From Hanleya hanleyi (Eukaryota; Mollusca; Polyplacophora; Lepidopleurida; Hanleyidae), in contig JAVTVY010025368.1 in NCBI GenBank assembly GCA_036873755.1, positions 1 through 64,000 on the forward strand: a stretch of 64,000 bases of DNA, given 5' to 3'. Shown piece by piece: positions 19,090-31,700 of the stretch. Under the pieces are notes generated by a model. It saw only the letters and a program-made list of their open reading frames with translations, had not been told where the DNA came from and did no database searches. Every line of letters starts with the position of its first letter. Within the stretch, counting starts at the first letter, position 1. A program made the translations under genes and the position numbers.

Positions 19090-19867
19090 CAGTGTGTCGT
19101 TTTTCATTGATAATTGTCGGATACCCTTGCATGAACCACAACCATTTTCAGGGTTAAACTCAATCAAATTTGATCCCTTCAACATCACGTCTGCATCGAT
19201 TAATTGAAGTTGGTTCATGCACGGTATCACAGAATCGTATATTGTAAGTTAGAAATCGAGCATCAGTTATCCACAAAATAGACGTGTGTTTAGCTTCCAC
19301 ATGGAATGCACTTGGAACATGATGCATGAATATTATCATATACCCTACTGAAAGTTTCCAGTTCATATATTTTGATTGTAATTATATAATTACCTCGAAT
19401 TCATAACTTCGTGTTTTTAGTCAAAAAAAGATTCACAATTAAATCTGTTTGTACAATGATCCTATGATAAATATAATTGTAAATTTGAAATTTCTTTGAA
19501 CCAATTGGAAATACTTGCTGACATAGACTGGAAACAATAGCATTAATTCGCTGTCATAAAATTGCGTTTATCATACATTCATCAACTTAAACTTAATTAT
19601 ACATTTTCTGTCACTTTTGAAAAAAAACCCAGGTGTTTGGAGAATCGAATCAATTAAAAAATATTGATCAGAAATGGAAAATTTTGTCTATGGAATGTAT
19701 GGAAACATAACTGATGTTACGATTTCCCATCTTCATACACAACCCCAATTTTTCCTTCATATTTCGAAGTGTAATTCGAAAACTGAACTGAAAAGTCGGC
19801 TTGTGTGTGAAGATGCGATTTCTATGCTGGTTTGACATAAATCCAGGCGAGATAAATTGGGGAGTGG
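19090..19867. other. No recognised feature
   Basis: AT-rich sequence between two mobile elements. I see nothing in it beyond short open frames without family resemblance. Confidence 0.4.
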
Positions 19868-21449
19868 TATATGTATGGTGTTCTATTTGGGCCAAGTTTG
19901 CGTCGCGTGGCGACTTTTAGAAACTCGCCACTCGCCACGCGCCGTGGACCTCTCCGGCGCGCGGCGACTGGCGACTTTCTGCTATCTCTTAACCTGCAAA
20001 AACTCGCCAGTCGCCACCCGCCGTAAAACACGGCGAGTTTCGCTCTATATCTCTTAACCTGGAAAAACTCGCCGCGCGCCACTCGCCGGATGAACCACGG
20101 CGCACGGCGACTGGCGACTTTTGACTGTAGTGAAACTCGCCACTCGCCACGCACCGTGGACATCTCCGGCGCGCGGCGACTGGCGACTTTCTGCTATCTC
20201 TTAACCTGCAAAAACTCGCCAGTCGCCACCCGCCGTAAAACACGGCGAGTTTCGCTCTATCTCTTAACCTGGAAAAACTCGCCGCGCGCCATTCGCCGGA
20301 CAAACCACGGCGCGCGGCGACTGGCGACTTTTGACTTCTGGAATTCTCAGGACTTTTTCTCATGTGCGCATGCCCGAGGAGCATCAATTATGCAGTTGCA
20401 ATATCATAAATCACAGTCGCGATCTCATCGAATTTGAGGAAGTAAAAAAAATATGGAAACTGTTGAAAGAAATACGTCTTTTCATCTTTAAAAATAGGGG
20501 CTTGATAGTTTGTAGGGTTTGTGATACAGGAAATATCAACCCAACAAAGAGCCGCTCTATGGATTAAAACAGCAATAAAGGATCTCTTATACAAAGATAT
20601 CGCCCGTTTTTCACATAAAACTTACGAAGAGAGAAATTCAATCATCCAGAGAAAATGTTAGCATTTTTCTTACTTTTTTAATCAATATGACGATGACGCT
20701 CTATTCGCTTTCTTAATATTTCATACAGCATATTAGTTGACGTTGCTTTTATCTTGTAAAACAAAATTCCCGCGTCGAGTACTTTATTGTATCTTAAATA
20801 AAGAACAATTTCAAAGCGATTCATTCTGAATTGAAAACGATATGCTGTTTTATAAATATATATAGGCACTTATATAAAAAAAAGATTAAAAAAACGATTG
20901 AAAATGTTGTCTTGGTGTCAACTTTTTAAAATATACCAGCAGATAATAACGAGAGTATGCAAGTTCTGCACAGAAACGGATAACGAGTATTTTAATAAAG
21001 AAATAATTGCACATTTGACAAAATTAGACTGCCCTATATGCGTATTGCATTAAAAAGAAACTTGTTTCAAAAAACAACTATATTAATTATTACAGATAGC
21101 TTACATCTTCAAAATTAGTCACATAGCATCAGATGTAGCTGGATGATGCTCCCCGGACATGCGCACTTGAGAAAAAGTCCTGAGAATTCCAGAAGTCAAA
21201 AGTCGCCAGTCGCCGCGCGCCGTGGTTCATCAGGCGAGTGGCGCGCGGCGAGTTTTTCCAGGCTAAGAGATAGAGCGAAACTCGCCGTGTTTTACGGCGG
21301 GTGGCGACTGGCGAGTTTTTGCAGGTTAAGAGATAGCAGAAAGTCGCCAGTCGCCGCGCGCCGGAGAGGTCCACGGCGCGTGGCGAGTGGCGAGTTTCTA
21401 AAAGTCGCCACGCGACGCAAACTTGGCCCAAATAGAACACCATATATAT
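19868..21449. mobile_element. GC-rich foldback element (CGCCAGTCGCC family)
   Basis: The left arm (19868-20385) and right arm (21138-21449) are inverted copies: GGTGTTCTATTTGGGCCAAG at 19878 answers the complement of 21424-21443, and TCAGGACTTTTTCTC at 20347 answers 21169-21185. The left arm carries a roughly 210-bp unit twice and the right arm once. Arms are built of short permutations of CGCCACTCGCC, CGGCGAG and GCGCGGCGACTGG. The 750-base spacer is AT-rich and non-coding. Long frames here are repeat shadows that mirror between arms. Confidence 0.85.
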
Positions 21450-22865
21450 GAGAGATATCGCTGGGAACACGCAGCCGTGCAGCAGGCCCAGGTACGTGCA
21501 ACTAAACCGTTACTAACCACACTCCCTCGGAAACCTATACCGGTGCCAACGCAAGGGGGTGGCATTCCCTCCACTTGTTGGAGCAAACACGACATCACAA
21601 TACTAATCGTTAACCTTATCATTATCTTCTTTTTTTTATTGACTGAATTTCATATACACATATATGCATATATACAAGTGATCCTCCGTCGGCACATTTC
21701 GAATTTTCCTGGTATTTCACATCATCCGAACGCATGGCACGATCATACGTAGAAACTAAGTGTTAAGTGAAACGTGAAAGGCCTTAGAAAGCTAAGATGG
21801 GTATTTCACGGTACAATGGGTAATTATAATAATTCATACAATATCTGCCAGTTATTAGAAGAGTATATGAAAGAAACCACCTAGGAGAAAAAGCTTGTAG
21901 CCAACAAAGTGGTATTTATCCTGTGGAAATAAATGTACATGTACTTAACTGTAATGAACATCACTCCAGCAACACTCACGAATTGTCGTTGTCCCCTGCG
22001 GTGAGAACGTCTTAGAATAAAATCCATTTTTCATTAAACTGTGACAACCGTTGTTTTATATTTTCATTATATTTCACCAACGAGTAGTGATTCTTGAATA
22101 TTTCCATGAGTGGTATAAAATTTGGTTTACACTTCCTAAGTTTGCAGCTGTATACGTATTGTTTAGTTATCATTATCTTCATTTAGCTCTTCCTGGATTA
22201 CTTTTCTTCTCCCTGAACCTCAAAAGCTTCATCCACTAATAATTTCTCTCTGTACTTTCCGATAAATTTGGCCTGTAAGTCGAAACTGTTGCCATGGGAG
22301 ACTTCTACCTGAAATTCGGCTACAATAACTTCTCCCTCAATTTTTAAACCTCTCACGCAGCTATAATAACCCGTCACTGAACAGTAATTTCATGCTCATT
22401 TCTTCTCTCCGAACTTCTCTCAATAACCCCACTACTGTTCAACAGTATTTTCTCTCTTCTCTGTGATCTGTAACCTCATTGGCCCAACAGATTTGAGGAG
22501 AGCAGCAGCACAGGGAGGGGTATTTCGCTTTCCCCTCTCCCCCGTTTATCTTAATCCTTGGAAGTGAAACCTATAACAATATATAGGCCTTCTGGGTTGA
22601 ATAAAAAAAAGGCAAAATGGTCGCTCTAAAGACGACAATGATGCAATGCATATTTGGACGATTTCTTCGTCAAAATTTCGATCGTGTTTATTCATACAAT
22701 TTTTCTTGAGAAATCTAGGCCTGTAATCAGGGAATAATTACATGTGAAATAAACTGAGAAATGGTGATGTGAATTTTTGTGTGTAAAAAAATAACACGAA
22801 AATTTAAAAAAATTGTGACGAAAATAGTATTGAGACCGTCATTTCGATTTTACCCATGATCCTCC
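21450..22865. other. No recognised feature
   Basis: Host-like sequence leading into the satellite. A few TC-rich stretches (22180-22560) but no supported gene, repeat or RNA. Confidence 0.4.
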
Positions 22866-25395
22866 GAAAGATAACTCGTCTCTGACAACTTCATCCCCAT
22901 CTCTGATAACTTCATCTGTCATCTCTAGTAACTTCATCTCTCATCTCTGATAACTTCATCTGTCATCTCTGACAACTTCATCTTTCATCTCTGATAACTC
23001 CATCTCTTATCTCAAACTCCATCTCTCATCTCTGAGAACTCCATCTCTCATCTCTGATAATTTCATCTCTCCTCTCTGATTACTTCATCCCCCATCTCTA
23101 ACTCCACCTCTCATCTCTGATAACTCCATCTCTTATCTCTAACTCCATCTCTCATCTCTGATAATTTCATCTCTCATCTATGATGACTCCATCCCTTATA
23201 TCTAACTCCATCTCTCATCTCTGATAATTTCATCTCTCATCTCTGATAACTGCATCCCTTATCTCTAACTCCATCTCTCATCTCTGATAATTTCATCTCT
23301 CATCTATGATGACTCCATCCCTTATATCTAACTCCATCTCTCATCTCTGATAATTTCATCTCTCATCTCTGATAACTGCATCCCTTATCTCTAACTCCAT
23401 CTCTCATCTCTGATAACTCCATCTCTTATCTCTAACTCCATCTCTCATCTCTGATAACTCCATCTCTTATCTCTAACTCCATCTCTCATCTCTGATAATT
23501 TCATCTCTCATCTATGATGACTCCATCCCTTATATCTAACTCCATCTCTCATCTCTGATAATTTCATCTCTCATCTCTGATAACTGCATCCCTTATCTCT
23601 AACTCCACCTCTCATCTCTGATAACTCCATCTCTTATCTCTAACTCCATCTCTCATCTCTGATAATTTCATCTCTCATCTATGATGACTCCATCCCTTAT
23701 ATCTAACTCCATCTCTCATCTCTGATAATTTCATCTCTCATCTCTGATAACTGCATCCCTTATCTCTAACTCCATCTCTCATCTCTGATAATTTCATCTC
23801 TCATCTATGATGACTCCATCCCTTATATCTAACTCCATCTCTCATCTCTGATAATTTCATCTCTCATCTCTGATAACTGCATCCCTTATCTCTAACTCCA
23901 TCTCTCATCTCTGATAACTCCATCTCTTATCTCTAACTCCATCTCTCATCTCTGATAATTTCATCTCTCATCTATGATGACTCCATCCCTTATATCTAAC
24001 TCCATCTCTCATCTCTGATAATTTCATCTCTCATCTCTGATAACTGCATCCCTTATCTCTAACTCCACCTCTCATCTCTGATAACTCCATCTCTTATCTC
24101 TAACTCCATCTCTCATCTCTGATAATTTCATCTCTCATCTATGATGACTCCATCCCTTATATCTAACTCCATCTCTCATCTCTGATAATTTCATCTCTCA
24201 TCTCTGATAACTGCATCCCTTATCTCTAACTCCATCTCTCATCTCTGATAATTTCATCTCTCATCTATGATGACTCCATCCCTTATATCTAACTCCATCT
24301 CTCATCTCTGATAATTTCATCTCTCATCTCTGATAACTTCATCCCTTATCTCTAACTCCATCTCTCATCTCTGATAATTTCATCTCTCATCTATGATGAC
24401 TCCATCCCTTATATCTAACTCCATCTCTCATCTCTGATAACTTCATCCCTTATCTCTAACTCCATCTCTCATCTCTGATAATTTCATCTCTCATCTATGA
24501 TGACTCCATCCCTTATCTCTAACTCCATCTCTCATCTCTGATAATCTCTCATCTCTGACCTGATAACTCAATCCCTTATCTTTAAATCCATTACTCATCT
24601 CTGATAATTTCATCTCTCATCTCTGATCTGATAACTCCATCCCTTATCTCTAACTCCATCACTCATCTCTGATATTTTCATCACTCCTCTCTGATAACTC
24701 ATCTCTCCTCTCTGATAACTCCATCCCTCTAATAACTCAATCCCCCATCTCTGATAACTCCATCTCTCATCTCTGATAACTCCATCTCCCATCTCTGATA
24801 ACTCCATCTCTCATCTCTGATAACTCGATCGCTCATCTCTGATAACTCCATCTCTCATCTCTAACTCCATCTGTCATCTCTGACTACTCCATCTCTCCTC
24901 TCTGATAACTCCATCCCTCTAATAACTCAATCCCCCATCTTTGATAACTCCATCTCTCATCTCTGATACTCCATCTCCCATCTCTGATAACTCCATCTCT
25001 CATCTCTGATAACTCGATCGCTCATCTCTGATAACTCCATCTCTCATCTCTAACTCCATCTGACATCTCTGACTACTCCATCCCTCATCTCTGATAACTC
25101 CATCTCCCATCTCTGGTAACTCCATCTCTCATCTCTGATAACTCCATCTTTCATCTCTGATAACTCCATCTATCATCTCTGATAACTCCATCTTTCATCT
25201 CTGATATTTTCATCTCACCTCTCTGATAACTTATCTCTCATCTCTGATAACTCCATCTCCCATCTCTGATAACTCTATCTGTCATCTCTGATTACTCCAT
25301 CCCTCATCTCTGATAACTCCATCTCTCATCTCTGATAACTCCATCTCTCATCTCTGATAACTCCACCTTTCATCTCTGATAACTCCATCTGTCAT
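22866..25395 (+). repeat. ATCTCTGATAACTCC satellite with higher-order structure
   Basis: A base unit of about 20 bases (CATCTCTGATAACTC and variants with ATTTC, TAACTCC or TATGATGACTCC) is repeated without a gap for 2.5 kb. Between 23.2 and 24.5 kb units form longer blocks: GATAACTGCATCCC recurs at 23245, 23371, 23579, 23746, 23872, 24039 and 24206, spaced 126, 208, 167, 126, 167 and 167, all 126 plus multiples of 41. From 24.6 kb on the order decays. Confidence 0.9.
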
Positions 25396-25770
25396 CTCAA
25401 GTTATCAGAGATGAGGATGGAGTTATCAGATGAGGGATGGAGTTATCAGAGATGAGAGATGAAGTTATCAGAGATGAGGGATGGAGTAATCAGACTGATG
25501 ACAGATAGAGTTATCAGAGATGAGGGATGAAGTTATCAGAGATGATCGAAGGAGTTATCAGAGATGAGGGATGGAGTTATCAGAGATGAGGGATGGAGTT
25601 ATCAAAGATGAGGGATGCAGTTATCAGAGATGAGGGATGGAGTTATCAGAGATGAGGGATGGAGTTATCAGAGATGATAGATGGAGTTATCAGAGATGAG
25701 GGATGCAGTTATCAGAGATGAGAGATAGAGTTATCAGAGATGAGGGATGGAGTTACAAGAGATGAGGGAT
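25396..25770 (-). repeat. Same satellite in reverse orientation
   Basis: From about 25396 the sequence reads AAGTTATCAGAGATGAGGG and its repeats, the reverse complement of the array to the left. The array therefore turns around at one point and can fold back on itself. Confidence 0.88.
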
Positions 25771-26068
25771 GGAGATGGAGATGAAGGGATGGGGATGGAG
25801 GGATGAGGGATGGAAATGGAGGGATAGATATGGAGGGATGAGGGATGGAGATGGAGGGATTAATATGGAGGGATCAGGGATGAGGATCAGGGATGGAGGG
25901 ATGAAAGATGGAGGGATGGAGATGGAAGAATGAAGGGATAAAGATGGAGGGATGAAGATGGAGGGATGGAGATGGAGGGATGAGGATGGATGGATGAAGA
26001 TGGATGGATGAAGATGGAGGGATGAAGATGGAGGGATGGGGATGGAGATGGAGGGATGAGGATGAGGG
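25771..26068. repeat. Purine-rich GGATGGAGATGGAGGGA array
   Basis: Irregular repeats of GATGGAGGGAT, derived by eye from the reversed satellite. The Pro/Ser/His frames on the minus strand are shadows. Confidence 0.85.
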
Positions 26069-26760
26069 ATAATCCATATGTTGTTGTTCTAGTCCTCACA
26101 ACACGTGGAATAAGATATGGCGATTATATTATAAGAGGAAACTACGAACTTTATACACAGATCATAATCCATATGTTGTTGTTCTAGTCCCCACAACATA
26201 TGAAATAAGATATGGCGATTGTAGAACGAAACTACGAACTTTATACACAGATCATAATCTATATGTTGTTCTTCACGTGGGATAAGATATGGCGATTATA
26301 GAAGGAAACTACGAACTTTATACGCAGATCATAATCCATATGTTGTTGTTCTAGTCCCCACAACACGTGGCATAAGATATGGCGATTGTAGAACGAAACT
26401 ACAAACTTTATACACAGATCATAATCTATATGTTGTTGTTCTAGTCCCCACAACACGTGAAATAAGATATGGCGATTGTAGAAGGAAACTACGAACTTTA
26501 TACACAGATCATAATCCATATGTTATTGTTCTAGTCCCCACAACACGTGGAATGAGATATGGCGATTGTAGAACGAAACTATGAACTTTATACACAGATC
26601 ATAATCCATATGCTGTTGTTCTAGTCCCCACAACACGTGGAATAAGGTATGGCGACTACAGAAGGAAACTACGAGCTTTATACACAGATCATAATCCATA
26701 TGTTGTTGTTCTAGTTCTTGCAACACGTGGAATAAAATATAAGTGCTATATAAGAAAATT
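26069..26760. repeat. About 92-bp minisatellite, eight copies
   Basis: The unit contains ATGTTGTTGTTCTAGTCCCC, ACAACACGTGGAATAAG, ATATGGCGATTGTAGAA and ACTTTATACACAGATCATAA. Copies begin at about 26069, 26163, 26252 (shortened), 26332, 26425, 26512, 26602 and 26692. Most copies carry CACGTG. The minus-strand frames repeat the same peptide and are shadows. Confidence 0.88.
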
Positions 26761-27885
26761 ACGAACTACATACCGTACACAATTAAATTCATTAAACAAC
26801 CTCGTCCAGTTCCTTTCTCTGTTCTGTTAGTTTGATACTCTTGAGATACATCTCAGCAGTACAGGTAACTAAATATTGCTCCATAAAAAAACTTGTTCTT
26901 TTTTTAAAATAATTTTTCCTTGTACCAGCGGCAGTTAACTCGAGAAATATTGTCCGCCAGTTTATTTTCAGGGGCAGTTCTTTTGAGGATAGACTACCGA
27001 TTTCACAAGCCTGGTGCTGGTGGCTTCTCTCTTGCAGTTCACCTATAGGAAACATTATCTCTGAGTGATGTCAGGGGAGTCGCGTCCCTACCATCGCAAA
27101 GTTTCGTAGTTATTATGGGATATTAGTCTCCCTCTTTTTCGGATGACAGTAAATGTCGTACTTGATCTACGATCTGAAGGTTTGCTATTTGCGAAAATGA
27201 TATAAAAGTGGATTTTTTACTGCAATGAAACAGATATGGTGAAAAACTACTTGTACGGAACGGTACATAAAGTTACTTTCTATCCATTTAACGCAATATT
27301 TCAGTATACGTTTTAACATCTATCTATTTGGGTGATTCTACTTGTATATCACAGTAAGGACTCAAATATTATTATTATTATTTTTAAATTATTAATAAAC
27401 TTTCCGTTTTGCATTTTAAACCCCAGATAAACGACCGTTGGGTTTTTCCTTCTTATTTAACATCATTTATTCTACTAGATGGTTTTAAGCGACCGGGTAC
27501 CTACCTGATCAACTACCCATCAGTTTCTATTCCAAATAAAGGAAACAAAAAGGGCAATGCATTAGAAAATTCTTTAAAAAAAGGTATACCTGGCATGAGA
27601 CGCGACAAACGAACAGCCGCATTTCCCTCTCAGGCTAATTATTTATTAATTACATATTGCAGAAAAAATATAAAAAAAACATCCTAATTTATATTACCCG
27701 ATATTTGCCTATACCAAATTATAGTAATAACTAATAATTGCAGTTCTAAAAAGTGGGAAAAGTATAAAACAGCCCATTAAAATTTTAAATTGTGAATTTC
27801 GAGAGGGGACGCCTGTCGACCTGGTAAAAAAACCCCATTACATTTGGTAAATTTGGATAGCATAGCAAAAATAATTTAGGCCTAT
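26761..27885. other. No recognised gene
   Basis: An 87-codon minus-strand frame (26792-27055) starts MFPIGELQERSHQ and has no family resemblance I can name. Otherwise AT-rich, with a GAGACTAATATC-type stretch near 27110 and no supported feature. Confidence 0.35.
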
Positions 27886-28035
27886 TAGCCCGGGAGCTGT
27901 TGCGGGATAAGGGGGTTAAATTTCGGTCCCGTTTATACCTCGAGCTGACCAATTTTTGACCTTACAGTGTTGAAGGGTATGGTATGGGGGTGCGCTCAAG
28001 GGTGGCAGTAGAATAATTCGCGTGGGCATAAGACC
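27886..28035. repeat. Inverted partner of 35093-35232
   Basis: The reverse complement of this segment shares TTATGCCCACGCG, CTACTGCCACCC, GGTCAGCTCGAGG and AAACGGGACC blocks, in order, with 35093-35232. The two lie 7.2 kb apart in opposite orientation and enclose the Penelope-like pseudogene. Confidence 0.7.
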
Positions 28036-28628
28036 GCTACAGGAATATACCGTGTGGCACTGCGCTATGCAGAGTCCTCATAAAGTTATAGGAGGTAGGG
28101 TAAGCAGAAGACACCTGTACTTGATCGTTGATTTCAAGATTTATTATGTTATATACCAAATGAAAGCCAATATAACAGACAAACTGATAGATGATGAGGT
28201 ATTAGGAAATACGGAATGCTGACGTACGTAACGTAATATCCGTCTTATCGGTTTTACCATCCGGTAATGTGGTGGCGCATAGCTCACCCAATAACCGTAA
28301 ATTGGAAAAGAGATACTCGTTGATTTCTTTTTAGATTAAAATTAAACAGTTGTTAATTGCTGAACTTTTTAATCATGGACCTCACTCAAAATCAAAGTAT
28401 GATACCCGTAACTCTTTTCACAGTTGAGACTCCCTCAGCCTGAGGTGGGTGGGGCCTAATCACGACTAACTTGCACATGTCTTATTACATGGTTAACTTG
28501 CAAATATTTTGTTGTACGGCTAAATTATGTTTCTCCAATTTATATTAATTTAATATATATTTTCCTTGCAGTATGATTCTGAAGTAAAAAGGCAGAATTG
28601 AGTAGAATATAGAAACAGGCTATACGCC

Positions 28629-28984
28629 ATGGCGGACACACTTGAAAGGCCGGGTGTAAAAATTGTGTCTAAAAGACCTAGGCTACTGTGAAAAATGTAG
28701 GCCCTATCGTTTGTCAAGTGAAGATCAAAGGCCAGAAGTTGCAAGCTGGAACTGAGACATCTGTGCAACAGCTAGTGGATACTACAAAACTGAGCAAAAA
28801 CGATGTATATTCACGTCTAGAAACGGAACATGGTCTTTTTGACAAATCTGTTAAATGGCAAAAGAATTGTTACGCAAGCTTCACATCTGCAATATGTAAC
28901 TGCAAAAAGGAATGTCGAGGTCGATGCAGTTGCAGATCAGCTAATTTATCATGCACGCCAGCGTGCGGCTGCGACATTGCATAA
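28629..28984 (+). pseudogene. Cysteine-rich (CxC-type) protein fragment
   Basis: An ATG in strong context (GCCATGG at 28627) opens 20 codons (MADTLERPGVKIVSKRPRLL) and stops. Another frame to 28984 carries CQVKIKGQKLQAGTETSVQ, DKSVKWQKNCYASFTS and a cysteine cluster (CNCKKECRGRCSCRS, then LSCTPACGC). Such CxC clusters occur at the ends of many invertebrate transposon-linked or uncharacterised proteins; I cannot name the family. The Penelope-like reading frame takes over directly after the last cysteines, which suggests a fusion, or insertion of one element into the other. The 28036-28628 stretch before it shows no feature. Confidence 0.45.
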
Positions 28985-29639
28985 ATCACCATACAAAGCT
29001 AGATTCTTAGCTGGTTCTAGAAGCTGCACCACCAATCTTCTTTCAACCCTATTGACGAGGGCCCTTCAGGAGGTAAAAGCATTTTGGGAAAGGTATTGCG
29101 CCACTATTTCTAAAAACTCTGGCGTTCAATGTATGTGGATATTGAAAAACTCAAAATGTCTTACGGAAGAACTTGATGCTAAAGGTCACATACCGTACAG
29201 ACATGTATCCACATGGGATTTCTCGACTCTCTATACTACAATCCCTGATCAGGACCTTATTGCCCGTCTAAGTTCATTAAACCTGTGTTCAAGAAAACTG
29301 ATCGTAGATATATTAATGTTGGAAGTCATAAAGCATTTTTTAGCTCTACTACATACAAGAGATATCATTCGTAGGATGTTTCTTTGTTTATAGACTTGCT
29401 TGAATTTCTCATTAAAAATATCAATATGAAATTTGGCAACGCAATATATCAGCAGCATGTAGGTATTCCAGTGGGTACTAATTGTGCATCCCTGTTGGCT
29501 GACCTGTATCTGTTCTCTTATGAATATGACAATATGCAGGCGCTTTCAAAAACCGATCCATTCAAAGCCCGTTCCTTCTCATTCACCAAACGCTATATAG
29601 GCGATCTTCTCACTGTGGATAATCGCTATATAAATGACG

Positions 29640-31209
29640 TGTAACCCCTCAGAGACTGATCAGTTTAGTCTCTGATTGTTTACTAGTTTAAAGTAGATAT
29701 ATGGGTCTCCCCCTGTACAGAGCCCCATCTGTTTACATAGAGGTCATGTGATTTTGCCTTCAAAACTACTAAGCACATGGCATATTGTCCTCTTCTGTTC
29801 CAACTGCCACTGAGGGAAGACATGAGCTGCAGTCTGCATCTTTATCTTTTGTAAACAGGTGAGAGAAGTTTACTAATTTTCAATTTGAGTTAAACAGTAT
29901 TTGCAATTGACTTGTTAAGGGTTTAGTGCAGCGGTGTGTTGAGATTTTGCTGTGTTAACTAGGCAGATTTAGCTGCAAAGTTATTTGAAACTTGTAGTGC
30001 TTTGTTTTTAACGGGTGTCATATATTTGAGCATAATCTAAATTTTAGAGACGAATCTTGCACTGTTTGGTGATGTTTGTTACTAGCTGCTGGGTGTTGGT
30101 AACTTGCTTTACCATGCCTCGATCAGTGTTTAGGTTTATTCTGTTATATTTTAGGCTCAGAGGGGATCTGAATTCTCCCTTTGTAAGGTGTGTTGTTCCA
30201 TGGAGGCATTGCCTGCCTAACTCTGTTGTTTTAGGGTATTTAATGACACAGCAGATCTCAATACATTGATTGTCATAGATCCTTTGAGTTAATGTTTATA
30301 CTATATTCAAACTAAAGGTTTGATTTGTTAATTATAAACATTAACAGATTTGAATAATTTCAAGTAAGAGTATTTGAATACTTAATTTGCCTTTTTGGTC
30401 AACTGATCTAACATATATGTGTTTGTTGACACGATGGATATGCTTCATCGCCACATCACTATTTCCTAGAGTATTTGAGAACATACGCCCTTTCTATTGA
30501 TCTCCTTATATCTGTTTGTGTCATATCGACATATGGTCCAAAATATGACATTTATGCAGTGGCTGGGTTTTTCATAGATATTTAGTGTGTCAAAGATAAT
30601 TTTGGTATTGTGTTGTGGCGAGGGTATGTTCCACGTGTCAACAATTTTATGTATTTGTCATGCAAAGTATATTTGTGCATGCCCTCTTCTGTTCCAACTG
30701 CCACTGAGGGAAGACATGAGCTGCAGTCTGCATCTTTATCTTTTGTAAACAGGTACTGCAGTCATGTTCTTCCCAAACCAACATTATAGAGCCATGCTCC
30801 GGCTGTTTCCAGAGCATGATGACAGCCCACCAGGCATGTCATTTTTAGCCATGCTCTGGCTGTACCCAGAGCATGATGACAGCCCACCAGGCATGTCATT
30901 TTCGGGCAGACTAAAATTATTACGAAATTATCAAAGTACCAAAATTGAAAGCATCTCATTTATCTGCAGATTTACATACAAAATTGATATGGATTGATTG
31001 ATTAAAACATATTTCATCCATATCACATATACTGTGTTTGTCTGAGTTCCTGAGTTGAGCAGTACATGTAATACAGTCATGTTAACACACCCGAGTCCAC
31101 TCCCGAAAACATGTAAGATAGTTTCGTAGACAAATCAACGTCACGATACCAACATGTCTTACAACATGTGAGACGTCCATATATATACCATGGACAAACA
31201 AGTCTTACA
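29640..31209 (+). repeat. LTR, plus orientation (1570 bp)
   Basis: It has TG...CA ends (TGTAACCCC to AGTCTTACA). It is followed at once by TTTGGCGCCCGATG, the usual place and form of a retroelement primer-binding site. Inside, a 73-base segment (CCCTCTTCTGTTCCAACTGC start) occurs twice, near 29790 and 30682, and an AGAGCATGATGACAGCCCAC module occurs twice near 30820-30890. Confidence 0.85.
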
Positions 31210-31700
31210 TTTGGCGCCCGATGATGAATGTACCCAGAGCATGATGGCAGCCCACCATTATAGAGCCATGCTCCGGCTGTTTCCAGAGCATGATGACAGC
31301 CCACCAGGCATGTCATTTTTAGCCATGCTCTGGCTGAACCAGAGCACGATGACAGCCCACCAGGCATGTCATTTTCGGGCAGACTAAAATTATTACGAAA
31401 TTATCAAAGTACCAAAATTGAAACCGTATCATTTATCTGCAATATTATACACAAAATTGATATGGATTGGTAGATTAAAACATATTTCATCCATATCACA
31501 TACTGTGTTTGTCTGAGTTCCTGAGTTGAGCAGTACATGCAATACAGTCATGTTAACACACCCGAGTCCACTCCCGAAAACATGTAAGATAGTTTCGTAG
31601 ACAAATCAACGTCACGATACCAACATGTCTTACAACATGTGAGACGTCCATATATATACCATGGACAAACAAGTCTTACATTTGGCGCCCGATGGGGGAT
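31210..31700 (+). repeat. Middle segment: two primer-binding-site copies around a partial LTR
   Basis: TGGCGCCCGA lies at 31212-31221 and again at 31683-31692. Between them, 31256-31680 repeats the last 428 bases of the LTR (from 30782) with small changes. After the second site only GGGGGAT-type sequence precedes the reversed LTR. Confidence 0.8.

Noticed and set aside
24610..26099. Low-complexity proteins in the satellite and purine array
   Set aside because: These are direct translations of simple repeats.
22866..26760. A CRISPR array
   Set aside because: Units are contiguous diverged tandem repeats without unique spacers, in eukaryotic DNA.
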